DNA of 64,000 nt from Bacillus sp. SKDU12 (GTDB lineage: Bacteria; Bacillota; Bacilli; Bacillales; Bacillaceae), in contig NZ_MSRC01000007.1 of assembly GCF_010093085.1 (NCBI RefSeq), forward strand, positions 372,001 to 436,000, in the 5' to 3' direction. Of the stretch, positions 51,317-63,434 are shown piece after piece (within the stretch, counting starts at the first letter, position 1; every line of letters begins with the position of its first letter). Position numbers and translations under genes: made by a program. The notes under the pieces are model-generated. The model ran no database searches. It had not been told where the DNA came from and saw only the letters and a list, made by a program, of their open reading frames with translations.

Positions 51317-52018
51317 ATGCAGGACTCAAAAGAACAGCGCGTACACGGAGTATTTGAAAAAATATATAAAAACTATGATCAAATGAACTCTGTCATCAGT
51401 TTTCAGCAGCATAAAAAATGGCGTAACAAAACGATGCGCATCATGGATGTAAAAGAAGGCGCCAAAGCACTTGATGTCTGCTGCGGAACAGCTGACTGGA
51501 CGATCGCGCTTGCAGAAGCAGCGGGCAAAAGCGGCGAGATCAAAGGCTTGGATTTCAGTGAAAATATGCTGAGTGTCGGCCAGAAAAAAGTAAAAGACGG
51601 CGGATACAGCCAAATTGAACTGCTGCACGGAAATGCGATGGAGCTTCCTTTTGATGATGATACATTTGATTATGTCACGATCGGCTTCGGGCTCCGCAAT
51701 GTCCCCGACTACTTGACTGTACTGAAAGAGATGAGACGTGTGGTAAAGCCGGGCGGCCTTGTGGTATGTCTGGAAACGTCCCAGCCGGAAATGTTCGGAT
51801 TCAGACAGGCTTATTTTATATACTTTAAGTATATGATGCCGTTTTTCGGGAAACTGTTTGCCAAGAGCTATAAAGAATATTCCTGGCTTCAAGAATCAGC
51901 CAGAGAATTTCCTGGAATGAAGGAATTGGCAGGCCTGTTTGAAGAGGCGGGTCTGAAGAATGTCAAATATCATTCGTTTACTGGCGGAGTCGCTGCCACG
52001 CATATCGGATGGAAATGA
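51317..52018 (+). CDS. menH: Demethylmenaquinone methyltransferase (MenH/UbiE, GerCB)
   Basis: Final methylation step of menaquinone. 233 residues, SAM-dependent fold: motif [16 protein letters not shown] (about 50-64), [23 protein letters not shown], and the UbiE signature [13 protein letters not shown]. Lies between the two subunits of heptaprenyl diphosphate synthase. Some sources use menG for this gene. Confidence 0.95.
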   Translation: MQDSKEQRVHGVFEKIYKNYDQMNSVISFQQHKKWRNKTMRIMDVKEGAKALDVCCGTADWTIALAEAAGKSGEIKGLDFSENMLSVGQKKVKDGGYSQIELLHGNAMELPFDDDTFDYVTIGFGLRNVPDYLTVLKEMRRVVKPGGLVVCLETSQPEMFGFRQAYFIYFKYMMPFFGKLFAKSYKEYSWLQESAREFPGMKELAGLFEEAGLKNVKYHSFTGGVAATHIGWK

Positions 52019-52043
52019 AAACATAGATGTTTGGGTGAATGAT

Positions 52044-53006
52044 ATGAAATTTAAAATGGCCTACTCTTTTTTAAATGACGATATTGATGTGATCGAAAGA
52101 GAACTTGAACAAACCGTACGTTCCGATTACCCGCTTTTAAGCGAGGCGGGTCTTCACCTGCTGCAGGCCGGAGGGAAACGTATTCGGCCTGTTTTCGTGC
52201 TGCTTTCCGGCATGTTTGGGGATTATGATATTAATAAAATTAAATATGTCGCTGTCACGCTGGAAATGATCCACATGGCATCTTTAGTTCATGATGATGT
52301 TATTGATGATGCGGAACTTCGCAGAGGGAAACCGACAATCAAAGCAAAATGGGACAATCGCATTGCAATGTACACAGGCGATTATATGCTGGCGGGATCT
52401 CTTGAAATGATGACGAGAATTAATGAACCGAAAGCCCATAGGATTTTGTCACAAACGATTGTTGAAGTCTGTCTTGGGGAAATCGAGCAGATCAAAGACA
52501 AATACAACATGGAACAAAATCTCCGAACGTATCTTCGCCGCATCAAAAGAAAAACGGCGCTCCTGATCGCGGTCAGCTGCCAGCTCGGTGCCATTGCGTC
52601 CGGAGCCGATGAAAAGATTCATAAAGCTCTGTACTGGTTTGGGTATTACGTCGGCATGTCTTATCAAATCATTGATGATATCCTTGACTTTACTTCAACT
52701 GAAGAGGAGCTGGGCAAACCCGTTGGAGGAGATTTGCTTCAAGGGAATGTCACATTGCCAGTGCTGTATGCATTGAAAAATCCAGCACTGAAAAATCAAC
52801 TTCAATTGATTAACAGTGAGACAACGCAGGAACAGCTTGAGCCGATCATTGAGGAAATCAAAAAAACGGATGCCATTAAAGCATCTATAGCAGTAAGCGA
52901 AATGTATCTGCAAAAAGCTTTCCAAAAACTAAACACGCTTCCGAGAGGGCGTGCACGTTCGTCTCTTGCAGCGATCGCAAAATATATCGGTAAAAGAAAA
53001 TTTTAA
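52044..53006 (+). CDS. hepT: Heptaprenyl diphosphate synthase component II (HepT, GerCC)
   Basis: Catalytic prenyltransferase subunit. First Asp-rich motif DDVIDDAELRRG and second DDILD are intact. ATG 52044 (GGGTGA upstream) gives 320 residues starting MKFKMAYSFLNDDIDVIEREL, like HepT proteins of other bacilli. An in-frame ATG at 51960 would add 28 residues overlapping the end of menH; databases have used it, but its ribosome site is poor. Confidence 0.93.
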   Translation: MKFKMAYSFLNDDIDVIERELEQTVRSDYPLLSEAGLHLLQAGGKRIRPVFVLLSGMFGDYDINKIKYVAVTLEMIHMASLVHDDVIDDAELRRGKPTIKAKWDNRIAMYTGDYMLAGSLEMMTRINEPKAHRILSQTIVEVCLGEIEQIKDKYNMEQNLRTYLRRIKRKTALLIAVSCQLGAIASGADEKIHKALYWFGYYVGMSYQIIDDILDFTSTEEELGKPVGGDLLQGNVTLPVLYALKNPALKNQLQLINSETTQEQLEPIIEEIKKTDAIKASIAVSEMYLQKAFQKLNTLPRGRARSSLAAIAKYIGKRKF

Positions 53007-53123
53007 TTTTGTAGATATTAAGAAATTTCTCCACCCCCAATTGATTAATGATCAGAAAGATGTTACGATTTCGGTGTGCAATGTGAAAGCCTATACATAC
53101 ATAATGATGGGGTGGAGAATATG

Positions 53124-53570
53124 ATGGAAAAGACTTTTATCATGGTGAAACCAGATGGTGTCCAACGTCAGCTCATTGGGGATATTTTATCCAGATTTGA
53201 ACGTAAGGGCTTGCAGTTAGCTGGTGCCAAGTTAATGAGAGTATCTGAACAATTGGCTGCGAAACACTATGCCGAACATCAAGGGAAGCCTTTCTTTGGA
53301 GAACTTGTTGAGTTTATTACTTCAGGCCCTGTATTCGCAATGGTTTGGGAAGGCGAAAATGTCATTGAAGTGACGAGACAACTGATCGGAAAGACAAATC
53401 CTAAAGAAGCTTTACCTGGTACGATTCGGGGAGATTACGGCATGTTTGTCGGAAAAAACATCATCCACGGCTCTGATTCTCTCGAAAGTGCAGAACGCGA
53501 GATAAACAATTTCTTTAAGAATGAAGAATTAGTATCATATCAGCAGCTCATGGCTGGCTGGATCTATTAA
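53124..53570 (+). CDS. ndk: Nucleoside diphosphate kinase
   Basis: Balances NTP pools by phospho-histidine transfer. 148 residues: [13 protein letters not shown] at the start and catalytic His in [19 protein letters not shown] 53124 is 6 nt after GGTGGAG; ATG 53121 is directly adjacent and may be used instead. Upstream of cheR and the aro supraoperon as in 168. Confidence 0.95.
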   Translation: MEKTFIMVKPDGVQRQLIGDILSRFERKGLQLAGAKLMRVSEQLAAKHYAEHQGKPFFGELVEFITSGPVFAMVWEGENVIEVTRQLIGKTNPKEALPGTIRGDYGMFVGKNIIHGSDSLESAEREINNFFKNEELVSYQQLMAGWIY

Positions 53571-53593
53571 TCATTGTGAAAGTATGTAACAGA

Positions 53594-53630
53594 GCCGGTG
53601 CCATCTGATGGGCCGGTTTTTGCTTTCTTT
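53594..53630 (+). terminator. ndk terminator
   Basis: GCCGGT ... GGCCGGT imperfect hairpin with T5 and a T-rich tail. Confidence 0.6.
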
Positions 53631-53706
53631 TGTAAAGGCTTACATCAAAGGGGATAAAGGGGTTAATGGCAGCAGTGTATCAGACTCATGTCTCTCCCTA
53701 CGAACT

Positions 53707-53734
53707 AAAATCAGCTGAAAAGCTGATTTTTTTA
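53707..53734 (+). terminator. Second terminator between ndk and cheR
   Basis: AAAATCAGCT-GAAA-AGCTGATTTT, perfect 10-bp stem with a GNRA-like loop and extra T residues. It lies 75 bp before cheR with no gene between it and the first terminator, so it may end a short leader or act as an attenuator. Confidence 0.65.
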
Positions 53735-53787
53735 TGGAAACCATACTATTTACTGATAAAACAAGCTATACTAGGACAAAAAGATAG

Positions 53788-54579
<792 letters not shown>

Positions 54580-54580
54580 A

Positions 54581-54610
54581 CTGACTTTTTGCTGAAAAAT
54601 ATGTTATAGT
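54581..54610 (+). promoter_or_regulatory. Probable promoter of the aromatic supraoperon
   Basis: CTGACT (54581-54586), 18-nt spacer, TATAGT (54605-54610), 44 bp before aroF. Confidence 0.55.
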
Positions 54611-54653
54611 GGTTTTACTTAAAAGCGTTAATGTGATGAAGGGAGAAGAGGTT

Positions 54654-55826
54654 ATGAGATATTTAACAGCCGGAGAATCACACGGTCCCCAACTGACAAC
54701 CATTATTGAAGGTGTGCCTGCCGGGCTTTACATAACGGAGGAAGATATCAATTTTGAGCTTGCCAGACGCCAAAAAGGCTATGGCCGCGGCCGCCGAATG
54801 CAGATCGAAAAAGACCAAGCGAAAATGATGAGCGGGGTGCGCCATGCGCGTACACTTGGTTCACCAATTGCTCTCGTTGTTGAAAATAATGATTGGAAGC
54901 ATTGGACAAAAATTATGGGTGCGGCTCCGATTACAGAAGATGAAGAAAAGGAAATGAAGCGCCAAATTTCCAGACCGAGACCTGGGCACGCTGATTTAAA
55001 CGGTGCGATTAAATATAATCACCGTGATATGAGAAATGTGCTTGAGCGTTCTTCAGCAAGGGAAACAACTGTCAGAGTAGCGGCAGGCGCTGTCGCGAAA
55101 AAAATTCTCTCTGAGCTGGGCATTAAAGTGGCGGGCCACGTATTGCAAATTGGCGCAGTTAAAGCTGAAAAAACACAATATGCGTCAATCGAAGACCTGC
55201 AGCGTGTAACAGAGGAATCTCCGGTCAGATGCTACGATGAAGAAGCGGGCAAAAAAATGATGACTGCCATTGACGAAGCGAAGGCAAATGGAGATTCGAT
55301 CGGCGGGATTGTAGAAGTCATTGTTGAAGGAATGCCAGTAGGCGTGGGCAGTTATGTTCATTATGACCGCAAGCTGGACAGCAAGCTTGCTGCAGCTGTG
55401 CTGTCAATTAACGCGTTTAAAGGCGTGGAATTCGGCATCGGATTTGAGGCGGCAGGTCGAAATGGAAGTGAAGTCCATGACGAGATCATTTGGGATGAGG
55501 AAAAGGGATATACCCGTGCGACCAACAGACTCGGAGGACTGGAAGGCGGTATGACGACAGGAATGCCAATTGTTGTCCGCGGAGTCATGAAGCCGATCCC
55601 GACTTTGTATAAACCGCTGAAAAGCGTAGATATTGAAACGAAAGAACCATTTTCCGCCAGTATCGAACGTTCAGACAGCTGTGCCGTGCCTGCTGCAAGT
55701 GTAGTAGCTGAAGCGGCTGTCGCATGGGAAATTGCGAACGCAGTTGTTGAACAATTCGGCTTAGATCAAATTGACCGCATTAAAGAAAATGTGGAGAATA
55801 TGAGAAAACTGTCGAGGGAATTTTAA
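54654..55826 (+). CDS. aroF: Chorismate synthase
   Basis: Last common step of aromatic amino acid synthesis; FMN-dependent. 390 residues from ATG 54654 ([12 protein letters not shown]). Family signatures: [56 protein letters not shown]. Its stop TAA overlaps the aroB ATG (TAATG). Confidence 0.97.
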   Translation: MRYLTAGESHGPQLTTIIEGVPAGLYITEEDINFELARRQKGYGRGRRMQIEKDQAKMMSGVRHARTLGSPIALVVENNDWKHWTKIMGAAPITEDEEKEMKRQISRPRPGHADLNGAIKYNHRDMRNVLERSSARETTVRVAAGAVAKKILSELGIKVAGHVLQIGAVKAEKTQYASIEDLQRVTEESPVRCYDEEAGKKMMTAIDEAKANGDSIGGIVEVIVEGMPVGVGSYVHYDRKLDSKLAAAVLSINAFKGVEFGIGFEAAGRNGSEVHDEIIWDEEKGYTRATNRLGGLEGGMTTGMPIVVRGVMKPIPTLYKPLKSVDIETKEPFSASIERSDSCAVPAASVVAEAAVAWEIANAVVEQFGLDQIDRIKENVENMRKLSREF

Positions 55827-56914
55827 TGAAAACACTGCATGTTCAAACCGCTTCCTCGTCGTATCCTGTTTTTATTGGGAAAGGTATCAGAAAAGAGGCT
55901 TGTGAACTATTAACCTCTTTAAACAGGCCTTTAACACGGATTATGCTTGTCACGGATGAAGAGGTGGACCGCCTGTATGGTGATGAAATGCTTCGTCTGC
56001 TGCAAGAAAAGTGGCCTGTGAAAAAAGTGACGGTGCCGAGCGGAGAGCAGGCGAAATCCATGGACATGTACACAGAACTCCAAAGTGAAGCGATTCGTTT
56101 TCATATGGATCGCTCCTCATGCATCATCGCATTTGGCGGCGGTGTTGTTGGTGATCTTGCCGGTTTTGTGGCAGCTACTTTTATGCGCGGCATTGATTTC
56201 ATCCAAATGCCTACGACGCTTTTGGCGCATGACAGCGCAGTCGGAGGCAAAGTAGCCGTAAACCATCCGCTCGGAAAAAATCTAATCGGTGCGTTTTATC
56301 AGCCGAAGGCGGTACTATATGATACTGACTTCCTGCGTTCTCTGCCTGAAAAAGAGCTTCGGTCCGGAATGGCAGAAGTGATTAAACACGCTTTTATCTA
56401 TGACAAAGCGTTTCTGGAAGAGCTGTTGAATATCCGCTCCTTGCACGATATCACCAGCGATCGGCTGAATGACATGATATTTAAAGGCGTCTCCATTAAA
56501 GCGTCTGTCGTGCAGGAGGATGAAAAAGAAGAGGGGATCAGAGCTTACTTAAACTTCGGACATACGCTTGGCCATGCGGTTGAGGCGGAATATGGATACG
56601 GACAAATCACTCACGGTGATGCCGTAGCCCTTGGAATGCAGTTTGCTTTATATATAAGTGAAAAGACAGCAGGCTGTGAAATGGATAGAAAACAGCTGAT
56701 CAGCTGGCTGAAAAACTTGGGATATCCAACTCAAATAAAAAAAGAGACTGAAACCTCCGTTCTAGTGGACCGTATGATGAATGATAAGAAAACCCGAGAC
56801 GGGAAGATTCAGTTTATCGTTCTTAACGAATTAGGGAAAGTTGCCGATCACACATTTTCCAGAAATGAACTTGAGAGCTGGCTGCATAAATGGCGATTGG
56901 AGGAGACATCATGA
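55826..56914 (+). CDS. aroB: 3-dehydroquinate synthase
   Basis: Second step of the shikimate pathway; NAD- and metal-dependent. 362 residues: [50 protein letters not shown] and the metal-ligand motif [13 protein letters not shown]. Overlaps aroF by 1 bp and aroH by 4 bp. Confidence 0.97.
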   Translation: MKTLHVQTASSSYPVFIGKGIRKEACELLTSLNRPLTRIMLVTDEEVDRLYGDEMLRLLQEKWPVKKVTVPSGEQAKSMDMYTELQSEAIRFHMDRSSCIIAFGGGVVGDLAGFVAATFMRGIDFIQMPTTLLAHDSAVGGKVAVNHPLGKNLIGAFYQPKAVLYDTDFLRSLPEKELRSGMAEVIKHAFIYDKAFLEELLNIRSLHDITSDRLNDMIFKGVSIKASVVQEDEKEEGIRAYLNFGHTLGHAVEAEYGYGQITHGDAVALGMQFALYISEKTAGCEMDRKQLISWLKNLGYPTQIKKETETSVLVDRMMNDKKTRDGKIQFIVLNELGKVADHTFSRNELESWLHKWRLEETS

Positions 56915-57294
56915 TGATTCGCGGAATTCGCGGAGCAACAACAGTTGAACAGGATACAGAAGAAGAAGTGTTACAAAAAACAAAACAGCTGTTAGAGAAA
57001 ATCATAGAAGAAAACAAAACGAAGCCGGAAGATGTTGTTCAAATTCTTCTTTCGGCGACGCCTGATTTGCACTCTGTTTTCCCGGCAAAAGCTGTCCGTG
57101 AGCTTTCTGGCTGGCAGTATGTGCCGGTAACCTGTATGCAGGAAATGGATGTAACCGGCGGTCTGAAAAAGTGTATAAGGGTTATGATGACCGTTCAGAC
57201 AGACGTTCCTCAGGATCAGATCAGACATGTATATTTAGAAAAAGCCGTCGTATTAAGACCCGATTTATCATTGACAAAAAATACTGAATTGTAA
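56911..57294 (+). CDS. aroH: Chorismate mutase, monofunctional AroH type
   Basis: Converts chorismate to prephenate. 127-residue trimeric AroH fold: [12 protein letters not shown] at the start with Arg7, and Arg90 in [15 protein letters not shown] 56911 overlaps the aroB stop; GGAGGAG just before. The trp promoter lies across its last codons. Confidence 0.96.
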   Translation: MMIRGIRGATTVEQDTEEEVLQKTKQLLEKIIEENKTKPEDVVQILLSATPDLHSVFPAKAVRELSGWQYVPVTCMQEMDVTGGLKKCIRVMMTVQTDVPQDQIRHVYLEKAVVLRPDLSLTKNTEL

Positions 57295-57300
57295 TACGAT
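57271..57300 (+). promoter_or_regulatory. trp operon promoter
   Basis: TTGACA (57271-57276), 18-nt spacer, TACGAT (57295-57300). The -35 is inside the end of aroH; transcription should start near 57307. Confidence 0.8.
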
Positions 57301-57315
57301 AGGAACAGCTTAGAA

Positions 57316-57450
57316 ATACACAAGAGTGTGTATAAAGCGATGAAAATGAGTTGAGTTAGAGAATAGGGTAGCAGAGAATGAGTGTAGTTGAGCTGAGACA
57401 TGTATGTTTATTCTACCCAAAAGAAGCCTTTCTTTTGGGTTTATTTGTTA
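57316..57450 (+). promoter_or_regulatory. trp leader: 5' stem-loop, TRAP site, attenuator
   Basis: A 5' stem-loop (ATACAC / GTGTAT, 57316-57333) comes first. Ten GAG/TAG triplets with 2-3 nt spacers run from 57348 to 57397 (seven GAG, three TAG). A GAA at 57342-57344 sits where an 11th triplet is expected. The attenuator is ACCCAAAAGAA / TTCTTTTGGGT (about 57415-57440) plus a T-rich tail. With tryptophan, TRAP covers the triplets, blocks the antiterminator (overlapping the last triplets and the CTACCC arm) and lets the terminator form. Confidence 0.95.
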
Positions 57451-57477
57451 TATAATGTTTTATCCTCTCATGCCATC

Positions 57478-57508
57478 TTCTCATTCTCCTTGCCATAAGG
57501 AGTGAGAG
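57478..57508 (+). promoter_or_regulatory. trpE ribosome-site sequestering hairpin
   Basis: TTCTCATTCTCCTT (57478-57491) can pair with AAGGAGTGAGAG (57497-57508), hiding the trpE site AAGGAG at 57497-57502. This is the second level of TRAP control known for trpE. Confidence 0.75.
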
Positions 57509-57510
57509 TA

Positions 57511-59058
57511 ATGAATTTCCAATCCAACATTTCTGCATTTTTACAGGACAGCTTGTCCTACCGCACGATACCGATCGTGGAGACCTTCACAGTCGATACG
57601 ATGACACCCATTCAAATGATAGAGAAGCTTGATAGGGAGATTACTTATCTTCTAGAAAGCAAGGATGATACATCCAATTGGTCAAGATATTCGTTTATCG
57701 GCCTGAATCCGTTTCTCACAATTAAAGAAGAACAGAGACATTTTACAGCTGTTGATCAGGACGGCAGATCTCTATACACAGGAAACGAACTAAAAGAAGT
57801 GCTGAACTGGATGAACACCACATACAACATCAAAACGCCAGAGCTAAGTATCCCTTTTGTCGGAGGGGCTGTCGGGTACTTAAGCTATGATATGGTCCCG
57901 ATGATTGAGCCTTCTGTTCCTGCCCATACAAAAGAAACAGAAATGGAAAAGTGTATGCTGTTTGTTTGCCGGACATTAATGGCGTATGATCATGAAACCA
58001 AAAACGTCCACTTTATCCAATATGCAAGGCTCAATGGACAAGAAACGGAAAACGAAAAGATTGATGTGTTTTACCAAAATCATCAGGCGCTTCAAGAGCT
58101 CATCGGAAAAATGATGGATCCAAAAAACATAAAAGAACTGTTTCTTTCGGCTGATTCATATAAGACACCCAGCTTTGAGACGTTATCCTCTAATTATGAA
58201 AAGTCAGCTTTTATGGCTGATGTAGAAAAAATAAAAGAATATATAAAAGCGGGCGATATCTTCCAGGGCGTCCTGTCACAAAAATTTGAGATTCCGATAA
58301 CATCAGATGCCTTTGAGTTATATCGTGTGCTTAGGATCGTCAACCCTTCACCGTATATGTATTATATAAAGCTCCAAGACAGAGAAATAGTCGGCAGCTC
58401 GCCGGAACGGTTAATTCACGTTAAGGACGGGCACTTGGAAATCCATCCGATTGCCGGTACGAGAAAACGGGGCGCAGATCAAGCGGAAGATGAAAAACTC
58501 AAAATGGACCTGATGAAGGATGAAAAAGAAAAAGCGGAACACTACATGCTCGTTGATCTTGCCCGGAACGATATTGGCAGAGTAGCAGAGTATGGATCTG
58601 TTTCTGTGCCGGAGTTCACAAGCGTTGTTTCTTTTTCGCATGTTATGCACATTATTTCAGTGGTGACAGGCAGATTGAAAGAAGGAGTTCATCCTATTGA
58701 TGCTCTAATGTCCGCATTCCCGGCGGGTACGTTAACAGGCGCTCCAAAAATCCGTGCCATGCAGCTTTTGCAAGAGCTGGAGCCCACTCCGAGAGAGACA
58801 TACGGCGGCTGCATTGCCTACATTGGATTTGACGGTAATATCGATTCTTGCATTACGATTCGCACCATGAGCGTCAAGGACGGCGTCGCATCGATTCAAG
58901 CAGGTGCTGGTATTGTTGCAGATTCTGTTCCGGAAGCTGAATACGAGGAAAGCTGTAATAAAGCCGGTGCACTGATGAAAACAATTCATATTGCAGAAGA
59001 CATGTTTCGTAGCAAGGAGGATAAAGGTGATGAACAAATTTCTACAATCGTGCGTTGA
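57511..59058 (+). CDS. trpE: Anthranilate synthase component I
   Basis: Converts chorismate to anthranilate with the glutamine amidotransferase PabA encoded elsewhere. 515 residues from ATG 57511. N-terminal tryptophan-binding region (ESKDDTSNWSRYSFIG) and chorismate-binding C-domain (GDIFQGVLSQKF, PSPYMYY, SSPERL, PIAGTRKRG, LVDLARNDIGRV, AFPAGTLTGAPKIRAM, QAGAGIVADS). Overlaps trpD by 29 bp. Confidence 0.97.
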   Translation: MNFQSNISAFLQDSLSYRTIPIVETFTVDTMTPIQMIEKLDREITYLLESKDDTSNWSRYSFIGLNPFLTIKEEQRHFTAVDQDGRSLYTGNELKEVLNWMNTTYNIKTPELSIPFVGGAVGYLSYDMVPMIEPSVPAHTKETEMEKCMLFVCRTLMAYDHETKNVHFIQYARLNGQETENEKIDVFYQNHQALQELIGKMMDPKNIKELFLSADSYKTPSFETLSSNYEKSAFMADVEKIKEYIKAGDIFQGVLSQKFEIPITSDAFELYRVLRIVNPSPYMYYIKLQDREIVGSSPERLIHVKDGHLEIHPIAGTRKRGADQAEDEKLKMDLMKDEKEKAEHYMLVDLARNDIGRVAEYGSVSVPEFTSVVSFSHVMHIISVVTGRLKEGVHPIDALMSAFPAGTLTGAPKIRAMQLLQELEPTPRETYGGCIAYIGFDGNIDSCITIRTMSVKDGVASIQAGAGIVADSVPEAEYEESCNKAGALMKTIHIAEDMFRSKEDKGDEQISTIVR

Positions 59059-60046
59059 CGGAAAAACACTTACTGCTGGTGAAGCAGAGGCACTAATGAA
59101 TATGATGATGACAGCGGAGATGACGCCTTCTGAAGTGGGAGGCATATTGTCTATCCTTGCTCATCGGGGAGAGACGCCAGAAGAGCTTACAGGCTTTATG
59201 AAGGCGATGCGGGCACACGCTCTGACTGTCGATGGACTTTCTGATGTTGTCGACACATGCGGAACCGGAGGAGATGGCATTTCCACTTTTAATATCTCAA
59301 CGGCATCGGCGATTGTTGCTTCAGCAGCAGGGGCGAAGGTTGCTAAACACGGCAACCGTTCTGTCTCTTCAAAAAGCGGAAGCGCTGATGTTTTAGAGGC
59401 GTTAGAGGTTCCTATTCAAACCACTCCTGAACATGTCAAAAGCAGTATTGAAACAAACAACATGGGTTTTTTGTTTGCACCGCTTTATCATTCGTCTATG
59501 AAATATGTCGCGCGGACTAGAAAAGAATTAGGCTTCAGAACGGTATTTAATCTGCTTGGACCGCTCAGCAATCCTTTGCAGACGAAGCGTCAGGTGATCG
59601 GGGTCTATTCCTCTGAAAAAGCGGGATTGATGGCAAGTGCACTGGAGACGTTTCAGCCAAAGCATGTCATGTTTGTATCAAGCCGTGATGGTTTAGATGA
59701 GCTTTCGATTACAGCACCGACCGATGTGATTGAATTAAAAGACGGAGAGCGTCGGGAATATACCGTTACACCCGAAGATTTTGGTTTCAAAAATGGGAGA
59801 CTTGAAGATTTACAGGTGCAGTCGCCGAAAGAAAGCGCCTTTCTCATTCAGAATATTTTTGAAAATAAAAGCAGCAGCTCCGCTTTATCTATTACCGCTT
59901 TTAATGCAGGGGCTGCGATATATGCGGCGGGAATAGCAGCTTCGCTGAAAGAAGGAACAGAGCTGGCGTTAGAGACAATTACAAGCGGAGGTGCGGCTGT
60001 GCAGCTTGAACGACTAAAGCAGAAAGAGGAAGAGATCTATGCTTGA
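59030..60046 (+). CDS. trpD: Anthranilate phosphoribosyltransferase
   Basis: Joins anthranilate and PRPP. 338 residues from ATG 59030 behind AAGGAGGATAAAGGTG. Key motifs: [56 protein letters not shown]. The start inside trpE implies coupling. Confidence 0.97.
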   Translation: MNKFLQSCVDGKTLTAGEAEALMNMMMTAEMTPSEVGGILSILAHRGETPEELTGFMKAMRAHALTVDGLSDVVDTCGTGGDGISTFNISTASAIVASAAGAKVAKHGNRSVSSKSGSADVLEALEVPIQTTPEHVKSSIETNNMGFLFAPLYHSSMKYVARTRKELGFRTVFNLLGPLSNPLQTKRQVIGVYSSEKAGLMASALETFQPKHVMFVSSRDGLDELSITAPTDVIELKDGERREYTVTPEDFGFKNGRLEDLQVQSPKESAFLIQNIFENKSSSSALSITAFNAGAAIYAAGIAASLKEGTELALETITSGGAAVQLERLKQKEEEIYA

Positions 60047-60791
60047 AAACATCATCAAACAAAAGAAAGAAGAAGTAAAAACATTGGTCCTGCCGGAAGA
60101 GCAGTGTTTCGAAAAACGTTCATTTAAAGAGGCGCTGGCAAGCCCGAATCGGTTTATCGGGCTGATTGCTGAAGTGAAGAAAGCATCACCTTCAAAAGGG
60201 CTTATTAAAGAGAATTTTGTCCCTGAACAGATTGCGAAAGACTATGAAACTGCAAAGGCCGATGCGCTTTCTGTTTTAACAGACACCCCGTTTTTTCAAG
60301 GGGAAAACAGCTATTTATCAGATGTGAAACGTGCTGTCAGGATACCTGTCCTCAGAAAAGATTTTATTATTGATTCTCTTCAAGTGGAGGAATCAAGAAG
60401 AATCGGAGCGGATGCCATCTTGTTAATCGGCGAGGTGCTTGATCCTTTACATCTTCATGAATTATATCTTGAAGCAGGTGAAAAAAAGATGGATGTCCTG
60501 GTAGAGGTTCATGATGCCTCGACACTTGAGCAAATTTTGAAAGTGTTCACGCCTGATATTCTTGGTATAAACAATCGAAATCTAAAAACATTTGAAACTT
60601 CTATAAAACAGACAGAACAAATTGCATCTCTTGCCCCGAAAAAATCACTGCTTGTCAGTGAAAGCGGAATCGGTTCTTTAAAAGATTTAACATTTGTCAA
60701 AGAACGTGGTGCACGTGCTGTGCTAATCGGTGAATCATTGATGAGACAAACATCACAGCAAAAAGCCGTCCATGCTTTGTTTGAGGAGTAA
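60039..60791 (+). CDS. trpC: Indole-3-glycerol-phosphate synthase
   Basis: TIM-barrel enzyme of 250 residues. Signature [14 protein letters not shown] with catalytic Lys, [39 protein letters not shown]. Overlaps trpD by 8 bp. Separate from trpF, as in B. subtilis. Confidence 0.97.
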   Translation: MLENIIKQKKEEVKTLVLPEEQCFEKRSFKEALASPNRFIGLIAEVKKASPSKGLIKENFVPEQIAKDYETAKADALSVLTDTPFFQGENSYLSDVKRAVRIPVLRKDFIIDSLQVEESRRIGADAILLIGEVLDPLHLHELYLEAGEKKMDVLVEVHDASTLEQILKVFTPDILGINNRNLKTFETSIKQTEQIASLAPKKSLLVSESGIGSLKDLTFVKERGARAVLIGESLMRQTSQQKAVHALFEE

Positions 60792-60794
60792 GGT

Positions 60795-61445
60795 ATGAAG
60801 AAGCCGGTATTAAAATATTGCGGTATAAGGTCACTGCAGGATTTGCAGCTTGCAGCGGGATCGCAGGCTGATTATCTGGGCTTTATTTTTGTTGCTGAAA
60901 GCAAACGAAATGTATCTCCGTATGATGTGAAAAAATGGCTGAGTCAAGTTCGTATCGAAAAACAGGTTGCGGGTGTTTTTGTTAATGAATCGATAGAGAA
61001 GATGTCACGCATTGCTGAAGACTTGAATCTCGATGTTATTCAGCTTCACGGTGATGAAAATCCAGCGGAGGCCGGTGCGCTTCGTATGATAGCAGATTGT
61101 GAAATATGGAAGGCGCTTCATCATCATGAGAACACGCTTCACGAAATAGCCCGCTTTAAAGATGATGTGGACGGATTTGTCATTGATTCATCTGTCAAAG
61201 GGGCAAGAGGCGGCACAGGTGTTTCTTTTTCTTGGGACTGTGTGCCGGAATACCAGCAGGCGGCTACAGGCAAACGATGTTTTATTGCAGGCGGTGTGAA
61301 TCCGGATACTATCACAGACCTATTGACATATAAGCCAGCAGGAATTGACCTTGCCAGCGGAATCGAAAAAAACGGGCAAAAAGATCAGAATTTAATGAGG
61401 CTTTTAGAAGAAAGGATGAATCGATATGTATCTATATCCAAATGA
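60795..61445 (+). CDS. trpF: Phosphoribosylanthranilate isomerase
   Basis: 216-residue TIM barrel: KYCGIRS with catalytic Cys, [13 protein letters not shown]-like [49 protein letters not shown]. One residue longer than 168 TrpF by recall (extra Val after LGFIF). Overlaps trpB by 20 bp. Confidence 0.96.
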   Translation: MKKPVLKYCGIRSLQDLQLAAGSQADYLGFIFVAESKRNVSPYDVKKWLSQVRIEKQVAGVFVNESIEKMSRIAEDLNLDVIQLHGDENPAEAGALRMIADCEIWKALHHHENTLHEIARFKDDVDGFVIDSSVKGARGGTGVSFSWDCVPEYQQAATGKRCFIAGGVNPDTITDLLTYKPAGIDLASGIEKNGQKDQNLMRLLEERMNRYVSISK

Positions 61446-62628
61446 AATAGGAAGATACGGTGATTTTGGCGGGAAGTTTGTGCCCGAAACACTGATGCAG
61501 CCGTTAGAAGAAATTGAATCTGCATTTAAAGAAGTTAAGGATGATCCAGCTTTTCGTAAAGAATATAATCAGCTGTTACATGACTATTCCGGACGGCCGA
61601 CTGCATTAACATATGCTGATCGAGTCACAGAATATTTAGGCGGGGCAAAGATCTATTTGAAACGAGAAGATTTAAACCACACAGGTTCTCATAAAATCAA
61701 TAATGCCCTGGGTCAAGCGCTGCTTGCGAAAAAAATGGGCAAAACGAAAATCATTGCTGAAACCGGTGCCGGTCAGCACGGCGTCGCCGCTGCAACAGTT
61801 GCAGCCAAATTTGGCTTTTCCTGCACTGTGTTTATGGGCGAGGAGGATGTTGCCCGCCAGTCACTGAACGTTTTCCGAATGAAGCTTCTTGGGGCGGAAG
61901 TAGTGCCAGTAACAAGCGGAAACGGCACATTAAAGGATGCTACAAATGAGGCGATCCGTTACTGGGTTCAGCATTGTGAGGACCACTTTTACATGATTGG
62001 ATCAGTTGTCGGCCCGCACCCTTATCCGCACGTGGTCCGTGAATTTCAAAAAATGATCGGTGAGGAAGCGAAGGATCAGCTGAAACACCTTGAAGGCTCC
62101 TTGCCTGATAAAGTAGTGGCGTGTGTAGGCGGAGGAAGCAATGCAATAGGCATGTTTCAAGCATTTTTAGATGAAGAGGTTGATCTGATCGGAGCTGAAG
62201 CAGCAGGGAAGGGGATTGATACTGCTCTTCATGCCGCTACAATTACGAAAGGAACCGTAGGCGTTATTCACGGTTCATTGACTTATCTCATTCAAGATGA
62301 GTTCGGGCAAATCATTGAGCCTTACTCCATTTCAGCAGGACTCGACTATCCAGGAATCGGTCCCGAGCACGCTCACTTGCATAAAAGCGGCCGTGTCATT
62401 TACGACAGTGTCACAGATGAAGAAGCGGTGGATGCGTTAAGGCTCTTGTCAGAAAAAGAGGGGATTTTGCCGGCAATTGAATCTGCCCATGCGTTAGCGA
62501 AAGCATTCAAACTCGCCAAAGAGATGGAGCGTGGCCAAACGATTCTCATCTGTTTATCAGGGCGGGGAGATAAGGATGTCAACACATTAATGAATGTATT
62601 GGAAGAAGAGGTGAAAACGCATGTTTAA
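61426..62628 (+). CDS. trpB: Tryptophan synthase beta chain
   Basis: PLP enzyme that joins indole and serine. 400 residues: [14 protein letters not shown] lysine in [24 protein letters not shown], and the phosphate-binding [10 protein letters not shown]. Overlaps both trpF and trpA. Confidence 0.98.
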   Translation: MYLYPNEIGRYGDFGGKFVPETLMQPLEEIESAFKEVKDDPAFRKEYNQLLHDYSGRPTALTYADRVTEYLGGAKIYLKREDLNHTGSHKINNALGQALLAKKMGKTKIIAETGAGQHGVAAATVAAKFGFSCTVFMGEEDVARQSLNVFRMKLLGAEVVPVTSGNGTLKDATNEAIRYWVQHCEDHFYMIGSVVGPHPYPHVVREFQKMIGEEAKDQLKHLEGSLPDKVVACVGGGSNAIGMFQAFLDEEVDLIGAEAAGKGIDTALHAATITKGTVGVIHGSLTYLIQDEFGQIIEPYSISAGLDYPGIGPEHAHLHKSGRVIYDSVTDEEAVDALRLLSEKEGILPAIESAHALAKAFKLAKEMERGQTILICLSGRGDKDVNTLMNVLEEEVKTHV

Positions 62629-63424
62629 ATTAAACCTTCAAGCATCAGAGAGATTGTTTATCCCGTTTATTACGGCGGGCGATCCATCGCCCGCGGTTTC
62701 GGTTGAACTGGCGAAGTCTTTCCAAAAAGCGGGCGCTACGGCATTGGAGCTTGGTGTTGCATACTCAGATCCGCTGGCAGACGGTCCGGTAATTCAGCGG
62801 GCTTCAAAGCGGGCGCTTGATCATGGAATGAATATCGTCAAGGCAATCGAATTAGGCGGAGACATGAAAAAAAACGGAGTGAATATTCCGATTATCCTCT
62901 TTACGTATTATAATCCTGTGTTACAATTGAACAAAGAATACTTTTTCGCTTTACTGCGGGAAAATCACATTGACGGTCTGCTTGTTCCAGACTTGCCATT
63001 AGAAGAAAGCGCCAGCCTTCAAGCAGAATGCAAGAACCATGGGGTGACGTATATTTCTTTGGTTGCGCCGACAAGTGAAAGCCGTTTGAAAACCATTATT
63101 GAACAAGCCGAGGGCTTCGTCTACTGTGTATCTTCTCTAGGTGTGACTGGTATCCGCAATGAGTTCAATTCATCCGTGTACCCGTTCATCCGGACAGTGA
63201 AGGAACTGAGCACTGTTCCTGTTGCTGTAGGATTCGGTATATCAAACCGTGAACAGGTCATGAAGATGAATGAAATATGTGACGGTGTCGTCGTGGGAAG
63301 TGCGCTCGTCGGAAAAATAGAAGAATTAAAGGAGCGGCTCATCAGCGCTGAAACGAGAAACCAAGCGCTGCAGGAGTTTGAAGATTACGCGATGACGTTT
63401 GGCGGCTTGTACAGTTTAAAATGA
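62621..63424 (+). CDS. trpA: Tryptophan synthase alpha chain
   Basis: Cleaves indole-3-glycerol phosphate and channels indole to TrpB. 267 residues: [10 protein letters not shown], catalytic Glu in [48 protein letters not shown]. Overlaps trpB by 8 bp. Confidence 0.97.
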   Translation: MFKLNLQASERLFIPFITAGDPSPAVSVELAKSFQKAGATALELGVAYSDPLADGPVIQRASKRALDHGMNIVKAIELGGDMKKNGVNIPIILFTYYNPVLQLNKEYFFALLRENHIDGLLVPDLPLEESASLQAECKNHGVTYISLVAPTSESRLKTIIEQAEGFVYCVSSLGVTGIRNEFNSSVYPFIRTVKELSTVPVAVGFGISNREQVMKMNEICDGVVVGSALVGKIEELKERLISAETRNQALQEFEDYAMTFGGLYSLK

Positions 63425-63434
63425 GGTGACTGGA

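Noticed and set aside
51960-52043. Upstream ATG for hepT, 28 residues longer
   Set aside because: Weak ribosome site and overlap with menH; the ATG at 52044 has a better site and matches HepT starts in other bacilli. Not excluded.
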